In this document: positions 30,477-40,707 of the stretch, piece after piece | Numbering within the stretch: position 1 is the stretch's first letter | Layout of the letters: every line of letters begins with the position of its first letter | Source: Lepidodermella squamata | Taxonomy: Eukaryota > Gastrotricha | NCBI GenBank assembly: GCA_047495785.1 | Contig: JBLDXI010000010.1 | Coordinates: 2,046,001 to 2,110,000, forward strand | Length of the DNA stretch: 64,000 nt | Direction of reading: 5' to 3' | Made by a program: the position numbers and the translations under genes | The notes under the pieces: model-generated | The model's database searches: none | What the model saw: the letters and a program-made list of their open reading frames with translations, nothing else | Told to the model about the DNA's origin: nothing

Positions 30477-31539
30477 CACCTTTTTTCCTTTGCAATTTCA
30501 TTATTTTTATTAAAGAAACACGCGTTTATTTTTTCATCATTATCAGCAGATTCATTTTATTCATTTTCTTACTTTTTTCTACCTAAGGATTTACTCGATC
30601 TTCGAAGGTTCGCTGTACGCGAATACGAAACCCGAATTGGATGAATTATATATCAAATTGAAGCTAGATATATAATCTTTCCAAATATGCGATCAGATCG
30701 ACAAAATTATTATTTGTTTCCCAGAAACTCAGGAGTAAGTAGAATGAACTGCAAAGATGTTTTCCTTGGGTAGTTTTTATATTTTATAGGTATAAGGCCC
30801 CTCCCTCCTCCCCAAAAATGATTAGAACAATCAGGCGAAGGTGATATCTCGAGTAGAAGCGATAGAACCTCAAAAAATTTGGCTTCAGTAGCATTTTGGG
30901 CAATAGCTGTAACGCGCTACACGAGTGCTCGAAAAGTGTCGTACCCGGGGATTGAACCCGGGCTGCCTTTCTGAGAAAGCACGGCTCTAACCTTTGAGCC
31001 ACCATGGCCGACACTCACTCCGTGTTCGCTTACGCGGTTGTAAGGGGACCAGGAGGAGAGATGGGAGGTGGACTCGCTCCCTATATCACCCCCTCGCTCC
31101 CTATAATAGCTTACGCGGATGCTGAGGTAGTTTTCACAAATATTGCTTTGGTTTCATCATGAAATGATGAAATTAGCGAAGACCAAGTAATAGAATAATT
31201 CCTTAGTAGTTATTTGTTGAAAAATGAACATTATTGTAGGTAAAATCAGAAGAAACTTTTCGAACAACCAGTCAGCTAAAACGTTGAATACCTTCAAGAA
31301 CAAAATGGCATCCAGTATTCTAATTTCACAGCTAGATAGATCAGATCTCTAGCTTCAATTTGATATATAATTCATCCAATTCGGGTTTCGTATTCGCATA
31401 CAGCGAGCCTTCGAAGATCGAGTAAATCCTTAGGTAGAAAACAGTAAGAAAATTAATAAAATTAATACGCTGATAATGATGAAAAAATGAACGCGTTTTT
31501 TTTTAATAAAAATAATGAAATTGCAAAGGAAAAAAGGTG
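30477..31539. mobile_element. Long-TIR DNA transposon (non-autonomous), ~1.06 kb
   Basis: Inverted arms of about 190 bp: 30477 onward (CACCTTTTTTCCTTTGCAATTT) and its inverse ending at 31539, with TA at both outer edges. The inner ends of the arms share GGTTCGCTGTACGCGAATACG and its inverse. No transposase is encoded. A tRNA-like sequence sits inside. A solo arm of the same family is at 60175-60350. Confidence 0.75.
30938..31012 (-). tRNA. tRNA-like sequence (pseudogene or SINE head), anticodon CAG by position
   Basis: The minus strand has an A box (TGGCTCAAAGGTTAGAGC) and a perfect B box (GGTTCAATCC) in a 5-bp T stem (CCCGG/CCGGG). It also has an anticodon stem (GCTTT/AAGGC) with loop CTCAGAA. 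The acceptor stem has two mismatches, and there is no long variable arm as expected for tRNA-Leu, so a functional tRNA is doubtful. It lies within the TIR element, which suggests a captured tRNA or tRNA-derived SINE. Confidence 0.5.
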
Positions 31540-32664
31540 TAGGTAGAGTCGGCATTGGCGGGAAGGGACATAAAATCGGGGGAAAAAAGAATTCTTCCAA
31601 GGCTACCCATTAGGTATTCCTTTCAGGATTGAAAAATTTCCAGAATTGAAAAAAACCCATGAAAAGGTTTAAAAGCCCAGGAAACCTTAAAGATCCCGGG
31701 CCTTAGTTTGAACTTTAAGAAAATCGGGAGAGACGCTTGATTTTGCCTGCAATGTTACTATAAAAAATTCGAATTCCCACAAAATCTAAACCATAAAACC
31801 TTATTATTTACCCCTGTCGCTCCAATTTTCCCAATACCTATTCTGTTTTTCCGATTTCATTCGTAGGTACCTCGTACCTCCGTATTAACGTATAGGCGCA
31901 TAGTGAGCACGTGCCAAGAGGCCGCCAGTTAATGGTGAAAATTTCAATTTTATTAACAATTTTGGGAATATTTTTGTTTCTTTAATTGTTCGATAAGCTT
32001 GGCAAAACTATCCTTTCCAATCAGTCGGATAAGCATATTTGTTGTTGGTTTTACTAAACGTTCGCTCGTCGCTTTGCTCAGTTATCAATTAATTTCATCA
32101 TTCACTACTCATCCTATACTCGATATACATTTTGAATAGAAATACAATCGTTGAAGTGGTTTGGGATGTGAAATTGATGATAATTGGACGCTCTTCCCTC
32201 AATTTCCTAAAAGTAAACATCAAGTTGGCAAGACATTGAACATTGAACAAGGCAACTTTTTTCAGGGTCAAGGTATTCGTACATTCATACATAAAACCAT
32301 GCATGAAAATTGCTATTCGTAAACAGTTTTTCGGGATGTTTCTAGAGTTATTCAAAAGGGTGTGGAATTTCGAAATTTGACGATTATGATAACATGAAAT
32401 TTTACAGATGCAGCAAATTTTGGCCTATTTAGTGATCAGAATTCTTCAGTATTATTTCATGGGAAATAATTCACATAAAGCTTGTATTTTGCGACTCTCC
32501 CATTGGGCATGCAATCGTGATTTTTTGGGGGAAGTCCTGAAGGCCTGATGGTCAGCTATCGGCGGCACACACAAACTAGACTGATTGAATGAAAATTGAG
32601 CAAGTCGTTCATCTTAGAATAGCAACCTTCGCGTAAAAACTATGTAGAAATAGCCGGAATGTAT
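31540..32664. other. Intergenic, with a dispersed ~100-bp repeat
   Basis: No gene is supported. At about 32543-32640 a segment (AGGCCTGATGG, then AAAATTGAGCAAGTCGTT) recurs at about 56803-56925, so it is a dispersed repeat. Confidence 0.4.
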
Positions 32665-32768
32665 TTTTATTCATGACTCTATTAATCACTCGCGCTGACG
32701 TAGAGAGTTGGCATTTCTCTCAACGTATCTTCTTCGGAGCATTCAGAGGCGAGGAAACCACGCGCTGT

Positions 32769-32975
32769 TTAAGGGTCATGTGGCGTAGATGTGACATACG
32801 TCGCATGCTGAAAGCATACACATTTTTTGCCACTACTAAAATAAGTACGGTCGCATGAAAACAACAACACGCAATATGGGACCATGGGACTTTTTATGCC
32901 GTGGACGATTTCGCACTTGGTGTAGGCCCACCCGGATAGAAATTTTATGCTGCATTTCTGATGCGGGAACGTGAT
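32769..32975 (-). pseudogene. Decayed copy 4 of the eight-cysteine peptide (exon 3 only)
   Basis: On the minus strand a frame ending in a TAA at 32769-32771 matches the C-terminal cysteine region of copy 1. It has YTKCEIVHG against YKECEHGYS, then CVLLFSC against CVLIYAQC, then SSGKKCVC against FGKCVC. No signal exon, clean acceptor or symmetric exon 2 could be joined upstream, and one Cys spacing is changed (x5 for x6). The 3' flank (32665-32770) matches that of copies 1 and 2. It is likely a dead duplicate, though an unrecognised 5' exon cannot be excluded. Confidence 0.5.
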
Positions 32976-33108
32976 TTACCTGAGCTCTACCTGCGCCACA
33001 CTGATTTTTGATGAAATTGCATGATTTCTTGTCATGAGCGCATCGCAGCGAGTGCGGCGCAGTGATAAAAGTGACAAGTCGTAATTTATTGCCCATCATT
33101 TCTGGCGG

Positions 33109-33275
33109 GAGTGGTCGCGTTTATCATGCGCCTTAATGCGGCTCTCTCATGTCACTAACTCTCATCTCCCGCACGACAGCTATCTTCAACCGAGTGGTCG
33201 CGTTCATCATGCGCCGTAATGCGGCTCCCTCATGTCACTAACTCTCATCGCCCGCACGACAACTTTCTTCAACCG
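33109..33275. repeat. 83-bp tandem duplication (two units)
   Basis: Two adjacent units start GAGTGGTCGCGTT at 33109 and 33192. Each holds CATGCGCC, CATGTCACTAACTCTCAT and CCGCACGACA and ends TTCTTCAACC or TCTTCAACC. They differ at a few positions. No coding sense. Confidence 0.85.
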
Positions 33276-33497
33276 ATTCTCAAGTCTGAATTTTTCGAAA
33301 CATTTGATATTAGCATGTCGATACGAAATTCGGAATAAATTCGAAATAAATTGTATGATATATCGTTATTATGGAGAAGTTAGCGAAAATCTCATGAATT
33401 TCAATCATCAATATTTCACGATAACGAGTAAAGCCGATTGAAAACAAATGAATAAGTTGACAGAAAACGCTCGTTTTTATTGCGAAAATTCGGATGG

Positions 33498-33929
33498 TTA
33501 TTTGGAATGGTTTTTGAGGGCCTTCGCGACGAGGGCCTCGACATAACCTTTCAGTTCGATTTTAATATCATTTATGATTTCGTCTTTAATGGTCTGGAAG
33601 CATTCGTAGCCCTCCATTATATTTTCGTCGCCAGCTGAGCGTATTGACTCGAGGGCCTGGTCCAGCTCGTACTCCACCGCCGATGCCACGCGCTCCTCCG
33701 CCTAAAGAGACATAATTTTTATTACAATTTATATAGCAATACAAAGCTACCTGCTGCAAAATAGGTTCAATCGCTTCTTCCGCGCTCATTTTCTTGGCCT
33801 GTCGGTTATACATCATGTTGCTGAGGTAAGGGAGCTTTCGCTTTCTCTGAAATTCCGAATTTTCCTAGATTCGAATTCAACTTATTATATGCACATAGAA
33901 GAAAATAAATGACCGACCTTATTCTCCAT
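33498..33929 (-). CDS. Small basic/helical protein (unknown)
   Basis: Three exons (33918-33929, 33751-33846, 33498-33701), phase 0 throughout, give 103 residues; the first exon is only four codons. The N-terminus is strongly basic (MENKRKRKLPYLSNMMYN), like a nuclear localisation signal. The rest looks all-helical with acidic and hydrophobic alternation (AEEAIEPILQQAEERVASAV, EGYECFQTIKDEIINDIKIE) and ends ALVAKALKNHSK. I do not recognise a family. The consistent phases and good splice sites argue for a real gene. A small chromatin- or kinetochore-associated subunit would fit but is only a guess. Confidence 0.55.
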
Positions 33930-34306
33930 GCGTGAAAATTAGTTTTCAAATTATTCAACGTCTATACAAATTAATAATAAATTGGTAATTAAAAATGGAA
34001 TAAAACAGTGGCTTGGGTGAATGTCGCCAGCAGTAGGTGGGAAAACCGTTATGAAAATCAATCGCGGGCGGCGAGTATCCTGATAGAATTGGAAATTCGT
34101 AAAATCGATAATATTGGCCCAGAATGCTATAGAGATTGGCAGACCGAAACCAGGTCAAGAGTAAGGAAAATTAGGACTGGAGTATAACTGCAAGAAGATA
34201 ATATACACATTTTCCCGAGAAAAGCGATCTGATGAGCGAAAAATAATTACATGAAGCGATAGACTCCAGTTGATTGTAGACAATTTTCGAAAATTTGTAC
34301 AATGAA

Positions 34307-36837
34307 TCAAGTGAACGATTCTTTCAAAGTATCAGGAATTATATAAAGCTTATTGTCACCAATAGACGCTACAACACATTCATGCTTTATGTCTTGAGGA
34401 ATTCGACTGAAGGAAAAAAATTCATGAGGAGCCACATCGGAAGAGCAAAAAAAATGGGTCCCGGGCACAGGTTCTGCATTTGAATAGCAGGAATAAGCGC
34501 AATAAACTTGGTCAGATTCGGGCAAAAAAAAGAAAAATTCAACCCTTCCGAAATCATTTGAATTAAAAAGCAAAACTGCTGAGCTATCGATTGGACCAGA
34601 CGGGATATCGCAGGTGTCGAAAACGTTTTCGACGGCGGTTAATTCGATATTGAACTTTTCGTAGAAATCGATCTGCTCCGAAATAGCTAGATTGTACGCT
34701 GCTTTCGGCGAGCATAACAAGGCACAGCCAACCTTGGTAGATTTCTTGCGATAAGGCTTTCCGTCGGTAAGATTGGTAAAAAAATCAGCAGCGTCTTCAG
34801 TCGAAAATTGATAATTTGCTTTCAGCAAGGCTTCTCTCAATAGAATTCGAGTTGCAATTTGTAAATAGGGCTTGTTTGGTCCGGTAACCAGCCTCGCAAT
34901 TTGGCCATAAAAAGTCTCGGATCCCGTAGCAGTGTACTTATACAGCGGTCCATGCCTCCTCAGACTTTTTGAGATATGGCAGAGCTCGTGAAATTTTCGC
35001 GTTAAAAACCCAACTCCGAAGTAGACGCCGAAGGAAGCGATGAATTTGCAGAACATGTCCTCAATTTCCTCCGGGGTGAAGCCATTGAAGTCATCACAAT
35101 TTGCTGAGTACTGCGCGAGTGAGAGCAGGTCGAAATTTTCAATGTAATGAGATGGAATTTTGGCCAACCGAAGTAACAAAGATCCTGAAAATTGTTGAAA
35201 GAATCGATAATTCCCAGCATTCCAATGATTTTCGTAATTGATTAAAGAAGCTGGCCCTCGTTTACGATAGCGATGGGGCAAGTAGATAAATTGAAGTTTA
35301 TCTTGCAGTTTCCGAATTTCAACCTCCGAACCGAGGAAGTAAAGTGGCTTGAGCCGCGATTTGGTTGTGAATAGCTGTACAAAAATTTTAGACGGGCCAT
35401 ACACTAACAGATGCATCTCTTCAATGGCTCCATCCAAAGTGAAGTCAAATTCACGCATTCGGGCTAATTGTGGCAGATCCGAAAGATGATACGGTGGGTT
35501 CGAATTAGAGACAGTTTTACCGGTAGCAATTGCTGTTTTGAAATTTTCCATCACCTCATCGTGAGTTCGATCATCGCCTTTTTGCAAGTAGATAACCGTT
35601 CTGTCATTTTCGCTGTACGATGAATTTGGTATAGACGAACGCGTAACTCCCTCTTCTTTGCAGTAGCGGCAGGCGCAAGTTCCTGATTGTTTAGTACATG
35701 TCGCTTTGCACCAAGCAGGAATATCCATAATTGCTGGACGAACCGCACTTACGAGGTTTTTATCCATAAGCTTGTTCATTTCGTCGACAAACGGGCCGAA
35801 AATAACGTCCTCTGTCGGAGTACAGGCTCCAAACCAAACGGATCTGACAAATTTCATCATCGTTCCGTAAACGCCAACAAACAAAATCCACATGGATTTC
35901 GAGGACGTTTCAAAAACCTGAATGCCGTCGTAAGCAAAGTAGAGTAAAGGAGGTAATCGAGGAATTCGAAACGACGCATTGCGAAGAGCTTCTAAAAGGC
36001 GATCAGTAATAGGGATGTGAACAACATATCCGACTGATTCGATAAATTGCGAGCCTTTCTTCTCTCTACAGGTAACTTCTAAAGTCTCGAAGGCATCGCT
36101 TTTGCAAACTAGATTGCTACTAATGTATTTTTCCAGGTAATGATTGGTTTTGGGCATCTCGTTGGGCTCAGGTAGCAACAAATGAATCAGCGCAGCAATA
36201 TCCTGACGAGCTTCATTCGTAATTTTATGCCTTAAGCATAGTGCAAATAGCAACTGAAGAGCATCATCAATGCTGTGCGGGCTGTTGGCAAATAAGGGAA
36301 CTCCTGTAAAACTTCAAATTAAACCCTTCCAACAAAACAAAATGAAGAAACTAACCATTAGGGGAAAACGAAGATCCAGAATTTTCAGGTTCTGGACTTG
36401 AAATATATTCCTTCAGGGTTTTCCAGCCTGAGCAAGTAACAACTTCACCCTCGGTCAAAGGAATCTCGACTTCGGGGGGAACCTAAATTCAGTTTCAGTT
36501 AACCGCAATGAGGAGAAATGAAGGGAAATAAAGTTTACACTTGACGATAAATCCGAAAGGGAAGCTGAGGAACAGTTGAAGGGGTCATCTGCTGGACTGA
36601 GGATGGGAGAATCAGTGGAAATAGCCTCAGACACAATAGAATTCCCATAAGGGATTTTCTAAACAAAGTAATCTTTAAGGTTGATTATTGTGTAATGTTC
36701 GAACTTACAATAATTAAATTGCCGCTGAGTGGCGGGATCAAACACCGTCTTTCGGGATGAGGCAACTGACCGGCATCGATGCGGGCAATTTTATTTTGCA
36801 AATATGACCTGTTGTTTCTCGATATACCTTCCGACAT
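34307..36837 (-). CDS. CACTA/Tnp2-like transposase-derived gene, intact, four exons
   Basis: Exons 36709-36837, 36539-36658, 36356-36482 and 34307-36303 join without a stop to 790 residues. The large exon has the layout of Tnp2/DUF4218-type transposases: DGIQVFETSSKSMW (catalytic Asp region), then VWFGACTPTEDV and IMDIPAWCKATC. A Cys-rich zinc motif follows (CTKQSGTCACRYCKEEG), then FTLDGAIEEMHLLVYG and, in the C-terminal part, FHELCHISKSLRRHGPLYKY. The first three exons encode a Ser/Pro-rich tail with basic residues. No inverted ends of a surrounding CACTA element were spotted. Intactness plus introns permits either a recently active element or a domesticated gene. Acts on DNA in the nucleus. 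Confidence 0.75.
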
Positions 36838-37679
36838 GACAGATTATGGCTGGTGAAAACCACGCCTCAAGATTCAAAAATCAACTAGATCAACAACTAG
36901 AAAACTAGAAAACAAAACACATGCGTTAACTGAAAAGAAATTCGAAAGGTTCATAACGGAAATTAGGTCAGAAATATGAGGAAAGAGGAAATAAATCAAA
37001 TAAAAAGCATGGCATAACCGAGAAAATCGGCAATATAATGAAATACGTAGATAGTAATTTCGCCACGAGGCAAATATCGCAAGGTCCAACGGTGGAATAC
37101 TGCTACAGCCTACAGCCCTTTGCTCCATGAAACTCAGCGCATAGGCCGCAAAGGCCGCGTCGTCAGGGACGCAAAATTAAAATTTGTTCACACATATAAT
37201 TCTGTTTGTATAAATTGAATTTAAAACTTTCAATTTTAAATTCTTTATTTTTTTAATAATTTAATTAGCGTATAAGGCGCGTGTTTCGAAAATTTGAATT
37301 CTTCTTCGTCAACCGTTGTTTGTTGTTGCTGTTACGTCGCTGTATTGCTGTTATCAGCAATGGTACCCGGGTTCATTGCGGCTCTAATCTCTAATCTTCT
37401 GCGCTGTTTTACTGTAGCCGATTTATTGCCAATTTAATAGGTAAGTCTGATTAGCATTGCCGGCTTGATGACGTTATACCGTCACCAATTTAAACGTTTG
37501 CTGTGGTCTGCTATCAATTTTGACGTTTGTTGGACTCTGTTGTTGAACCTGACCTGCATGGTAGCCCTCGTCTAACCTTTTTCCGTTCCCGCCAACCGCG
37601 AAAAGGGTCATAATATTTCTGGTCAGTTTGTCGGTTTTAATTTTGGCGAGCATCACTGTTCTGTTTTGTAATCTTTCAT
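36838..37679. other. Intergenic between divergent transposase-like and BEN genes
   Basis: No gene is supported. A G/C-richer stretch with GTTG/GTTGCTGTT simple sequence (about 37310-37350) precedes the BEN-domain gene and may belong to its promoter. Confidence 0.4.
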
Positions 37680-39197
37680 ATGGCCGTGTGCAAAATCACC
37701 GACAACGAGTGGGAGGCTGGAGAAATGTATGCCATCGTAGAGTATGTCGGCAAGTCTGGCAACATCACCAGCTCCGACATACTCTGTTTCTCCAGCCTGT
37801 ACTTGAAGCATCGACAATGCCCGAAAGCGGGTGAGAAAACCGTTGCCCTCTACAACGGCAAGCGGTACGATGTCATTGTTAAGAAAACTGGACGTGAGTT
37901 GTGTAATTAGTTTGCAGCTTTTTTTCTTTAATTCAATTTCACGTTCAGATTCGAAAGAGGAGCTGGAGTCCTACATGCCTCCCCAACCAACGCGTAGGGG
38001 GCGTACCCGCACGATCTCGAACGCCAGCCAAGACCCACCAACGCCTAAAAAGACGATTGAACAGAAAATCGTGAAAGTGTGTTTTTTCATTAATTTTCCT
38101 CTTATAACACTCAATGGGATGTTGCATAGGTCGGAAAGAAGTCTGCTGCGTCTACGTCAACGAAGCAATCGAAGCCTTCGACCTCTTGGCTGTTGGCAAA
38201 CGCGCCTGCGATCAACACTCCATCCATCACCAACACTCAGCCCAACAACAACACTCAGCCCATCACTAGCATTCAACCCAACAACAACACTCAGCCCATC
38301 AGCAACACACCACCCGCTACAACCACGCAAACCATGTTCAACACCATCACAATGAACGACTCGTTAGTAGCCATCGAGCCTAGTCTTTACTCTGACAGCC
38401 AGGAACAAGCTCCACAGCTAATTGTTGGCGGCGACTACGCCGCTATTCCAGTGTACCAATTTGAACAAAAATTCGATGAAATGAATCGAAAAATCGATGC
38501 AATGACAGCAGGTTGGTGATAGATACCATTTTTAGTAGAAAGCATGCTTCCTCTTTATCGATTCATTTCTTTGCAATGTCAACATGCTGTCACTTGATAT
38601 TGTTTTTATTTCGCAGTCATCGCGGGTCTCAACGCTCAGGTAAGTGGACTCACGGCGCTGTTGGAGAAAAATTGTGTTTTGGGCGTCACTTCCCACGACC
38701 GAGCCCATTTCGGGCTGGTTCAACTGGCCAGCGGTTCCAGCAAGGCAGCAACAATGATGATGCGAAAGCTCATTATTGAGAACTTCACCTTGGTGGAAAT
38801 TCTGAATGGAGGTCGATCGTCTCGCTGTGTTAAATCGAACTTAACGCCTCTAGATCCAACGCGGCTGATGCAGTGCTTAGGTGTGTTTTTAGTAACGGGA
38901 ATTTTTTGAAATTTTCTATTCCTTATATTACTAGGATTGGTGCGTCAAACCTACCCGGACGTGCCCGAGGCCAGCCTGCTCAACGCTTGCACCGCTTATT
39001 TGCGAGATAGACGCAAACAATACAAGGACGGCAAAATCGTCCTGACAGCGGCTGACCTCGAGGAGCTGCGCCGTCTGGAAGCGCCCTCTTCTCTGCCACC
39101 TGCATCAGCCGCCGAGGCTTCAAGCAGCCAGCCGATTGATCCTCCATTCAGCCACCAAGGTGAAGCTGTCAGCAATGCGGATCCGCTGGACAGTTGA
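37680..39197 (+). CDS. BEN-domain protein
   Basis: Five exons (37680-37893, 37949-38076, 38130-38511, 38617-38880, 38935-39197) join in phase to 416 residues. The N-terminus is a compact module (CKITDNEWEAGEMYAIVEYV) of unknown fold, followed by a basic Arg/Thr/Pro linker. A low-complexity stretch has repeats of NTQPxxxTQP, then a predicted coiled segment (FEQKFDEMNRKIDAMTA). The C-terminal part (MMMRKLIIENFTLVEILNGG, then LDPTRLMQCLGLVRQTYPDV and LLNACTAYLRDRRKQYK) fits the helical BEN domain that binds DNA in chromatin regulators and some viral and transposon proteins. Likely nuclear. AATAAAAA lies at about 39364. Position beside a transposase gene may be chance. Confidence 0.65.
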
Positions 39198-39776
39198 ATC
39201 AACCAATTTTCTCCGGCAACGTCGTGTTCGAATCTTTTTTCTGTCATCTTTTGTATTATTTTTTTCTTCCTGCTATTTGTGATTTTATGTCGTTTTTGTC
39301 TGTGTCATTTATTGTCCTATTTGTCATTATTCTTCCGTTTTCTTTTATTGCGGTCTTATCCGAATAAAAATGAATTGAGGTTTGAAAATTGTGTTTATTT
39401 TGTCTCAAAGAGTAAGGAGCCGAGGTAGATGCGAACAGGTGATCGTAATCAGGAATAAGATCTCAAATTATCATGATCGCAAGTGAGAATTCATAGCTAC
39501 GACGCACGTGCTGTTTGATGCCATTTTATGATCGCAAGTGAGATCTCACTTTCAGCGCGCATGCGCGGTCGCGATAAATTGTTATATTGCTACGTGCGTT
39601 CGCATGATTTTATGGTAGCCCAAATCCACATGCGCTCGCATCTTCAGTGAGAATTTCAAATTTATCAGTGAGAATCATGAAAAATTTCTATCCGGGCATT
39701 TATAGCAATTACCGATACAATCCAAAAACGATAATACTTTATGGAAACGGTGAAGAGCTAAAACCTCGGGTTTATT

Positions 39777-40089
39777 TCATGGGCATTTGTGTTTGTGGAG
39801 TGGTTGGGCCGTAGATTTCCACATATCTGAGCAAGAGAGAACAAATCACATTTAAAATAGTAGGATATGATGATATGATTATAAATAATCATTTTTATTA
39901 CCCCATGCAGTCAGGTTGCCCTTTTTATGGCCAGACTTCGTCGTAGTGGACTTCGTTACACCTTGAGATAGAGGGAACGAATCAGCTTTAATTATTGGTA
40001 AAGACGAAAGCTTAATAGGTACCATCCGATAAGACAACTGCAACAGCAGCTGCAGCAGCCATGAAGACGAGACCGAGTTTTGCGAACAT
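39777..40089 (-). pseudogene. Eight-cysteine peptide, copy 3, cut by a stop after the first cysteine
   Basis: Three exons are recognisable with conserved phase 1: 40023-40089 (signal peptide, two Ala-type codons longer), 39902-39961 (20-codon symmetric cassette, VTKSTTTKS) and 39777-39826. Exon 3 reads MWKSTAQPLHKHKCP and then TGA, where copy 2 has TGG (CPW). All other cysteines are lost, and no homologous sequence follows. The product, if made, is 58 residues with a signal peptide and one Cys. Its upstream 250 bp are nearly identical to those of copy 2. Probably a pseudogene, though a short linear secreted peptide is possible. Confidence 0.6.
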
Positions 40090-40200
40090 GGTGACTTCTC
40101 AGCAGTATGTAAACTTCAGTAGAGTGAGAAAATTAACGCTAATGACAGAAAAACGGCATATTGGCACCTGAAGCCGACTGTTATTGTTGATATCGATAGA

Positions 40201-40419
40201 ATGTTCGCATATCAGCTGCGCCTCGTGACTATGCTGACGTCGTCACTGCCGGTGAGCTTCGCGGTTCAAGGCACCGATACCGCGGTGTTTTCAATCAGCT
40301 GCTCATCGCCATGCCAATGTCACGAACCAGTGAGAAATTTAGGGTGTGACTTTTTCCATCCGACCAATGTCTTTTTTATCCGACCAATGTCTTATTTCAT
40401 CCGACAGCCAAAAATGTGA
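40201..40419 (+). pseudogene. Second copy of the divergent small frame, disrupted by a MITE
   Basis: This matches 29867-30031 codon for codon through EPVRNL with two amino-acid changes (Tyr to Asp, Gln to His). The 358-bp MITE at 40342 then replaces its 3' end, so the present C-terminus is read from the MITE. Confidence 0.35.
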
Positions 40420-40699
40420 CTAAAATCATCCGACATGAAAATATCGATTTTTTCGTATTTCCCGAGTTCGATTTGTACGTAGGAAAGTACCCCTTTAATG
40501 CACCCTAATTTGGCCCCTGAACCGGCAGAATTTAATGGGGAAAGATTAATGACGATCCGAGTTGTCACTTTTTTACTGTAATTTTTTGAAAATATGAAAA
40601 AGCAAGTCGGATGATTTTAGTCAAATTTTTGGTTGTCGGATGAAATAAGACATTGGTCGGATAAAAAAAGACTTTGGTCGGATGAAAAAAGTTTTCCCC
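40342..40699. mobile_element. hAT-like MITE with 8-bp target duplication
   Basis: A 358-bp palindromic element with arms GGGTGTGACTTTTTCCATCC and its inverse at the right end. CATCCGACCAATGTCTT motifs recur inside both arms. GAAATTTA flanks it on both sides (40334-40341 and 40700-40707). The paralogous locus at about 29996-30006 carries a single GAAATTTA without the element, giving an empty site. Confidence 0.85.
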
Positions 40700-40707
40700 G
40701 AAATTTA

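Noticed and set aside
30284-30586. 100-codon plus-strand frame
   Set aside because: Its last part runs into the terminal inverted repeat of the 30477 element and the first part shows no recognisable domain; kept as non-coding.
30938-31012. Functional tRNA-Leu(CAG)
   Set aside because: Acceptor stem mismatches and lack of the long variable arm of tRNA-Leu make a working tRNA unlikely; reported as tRNA-like instead.
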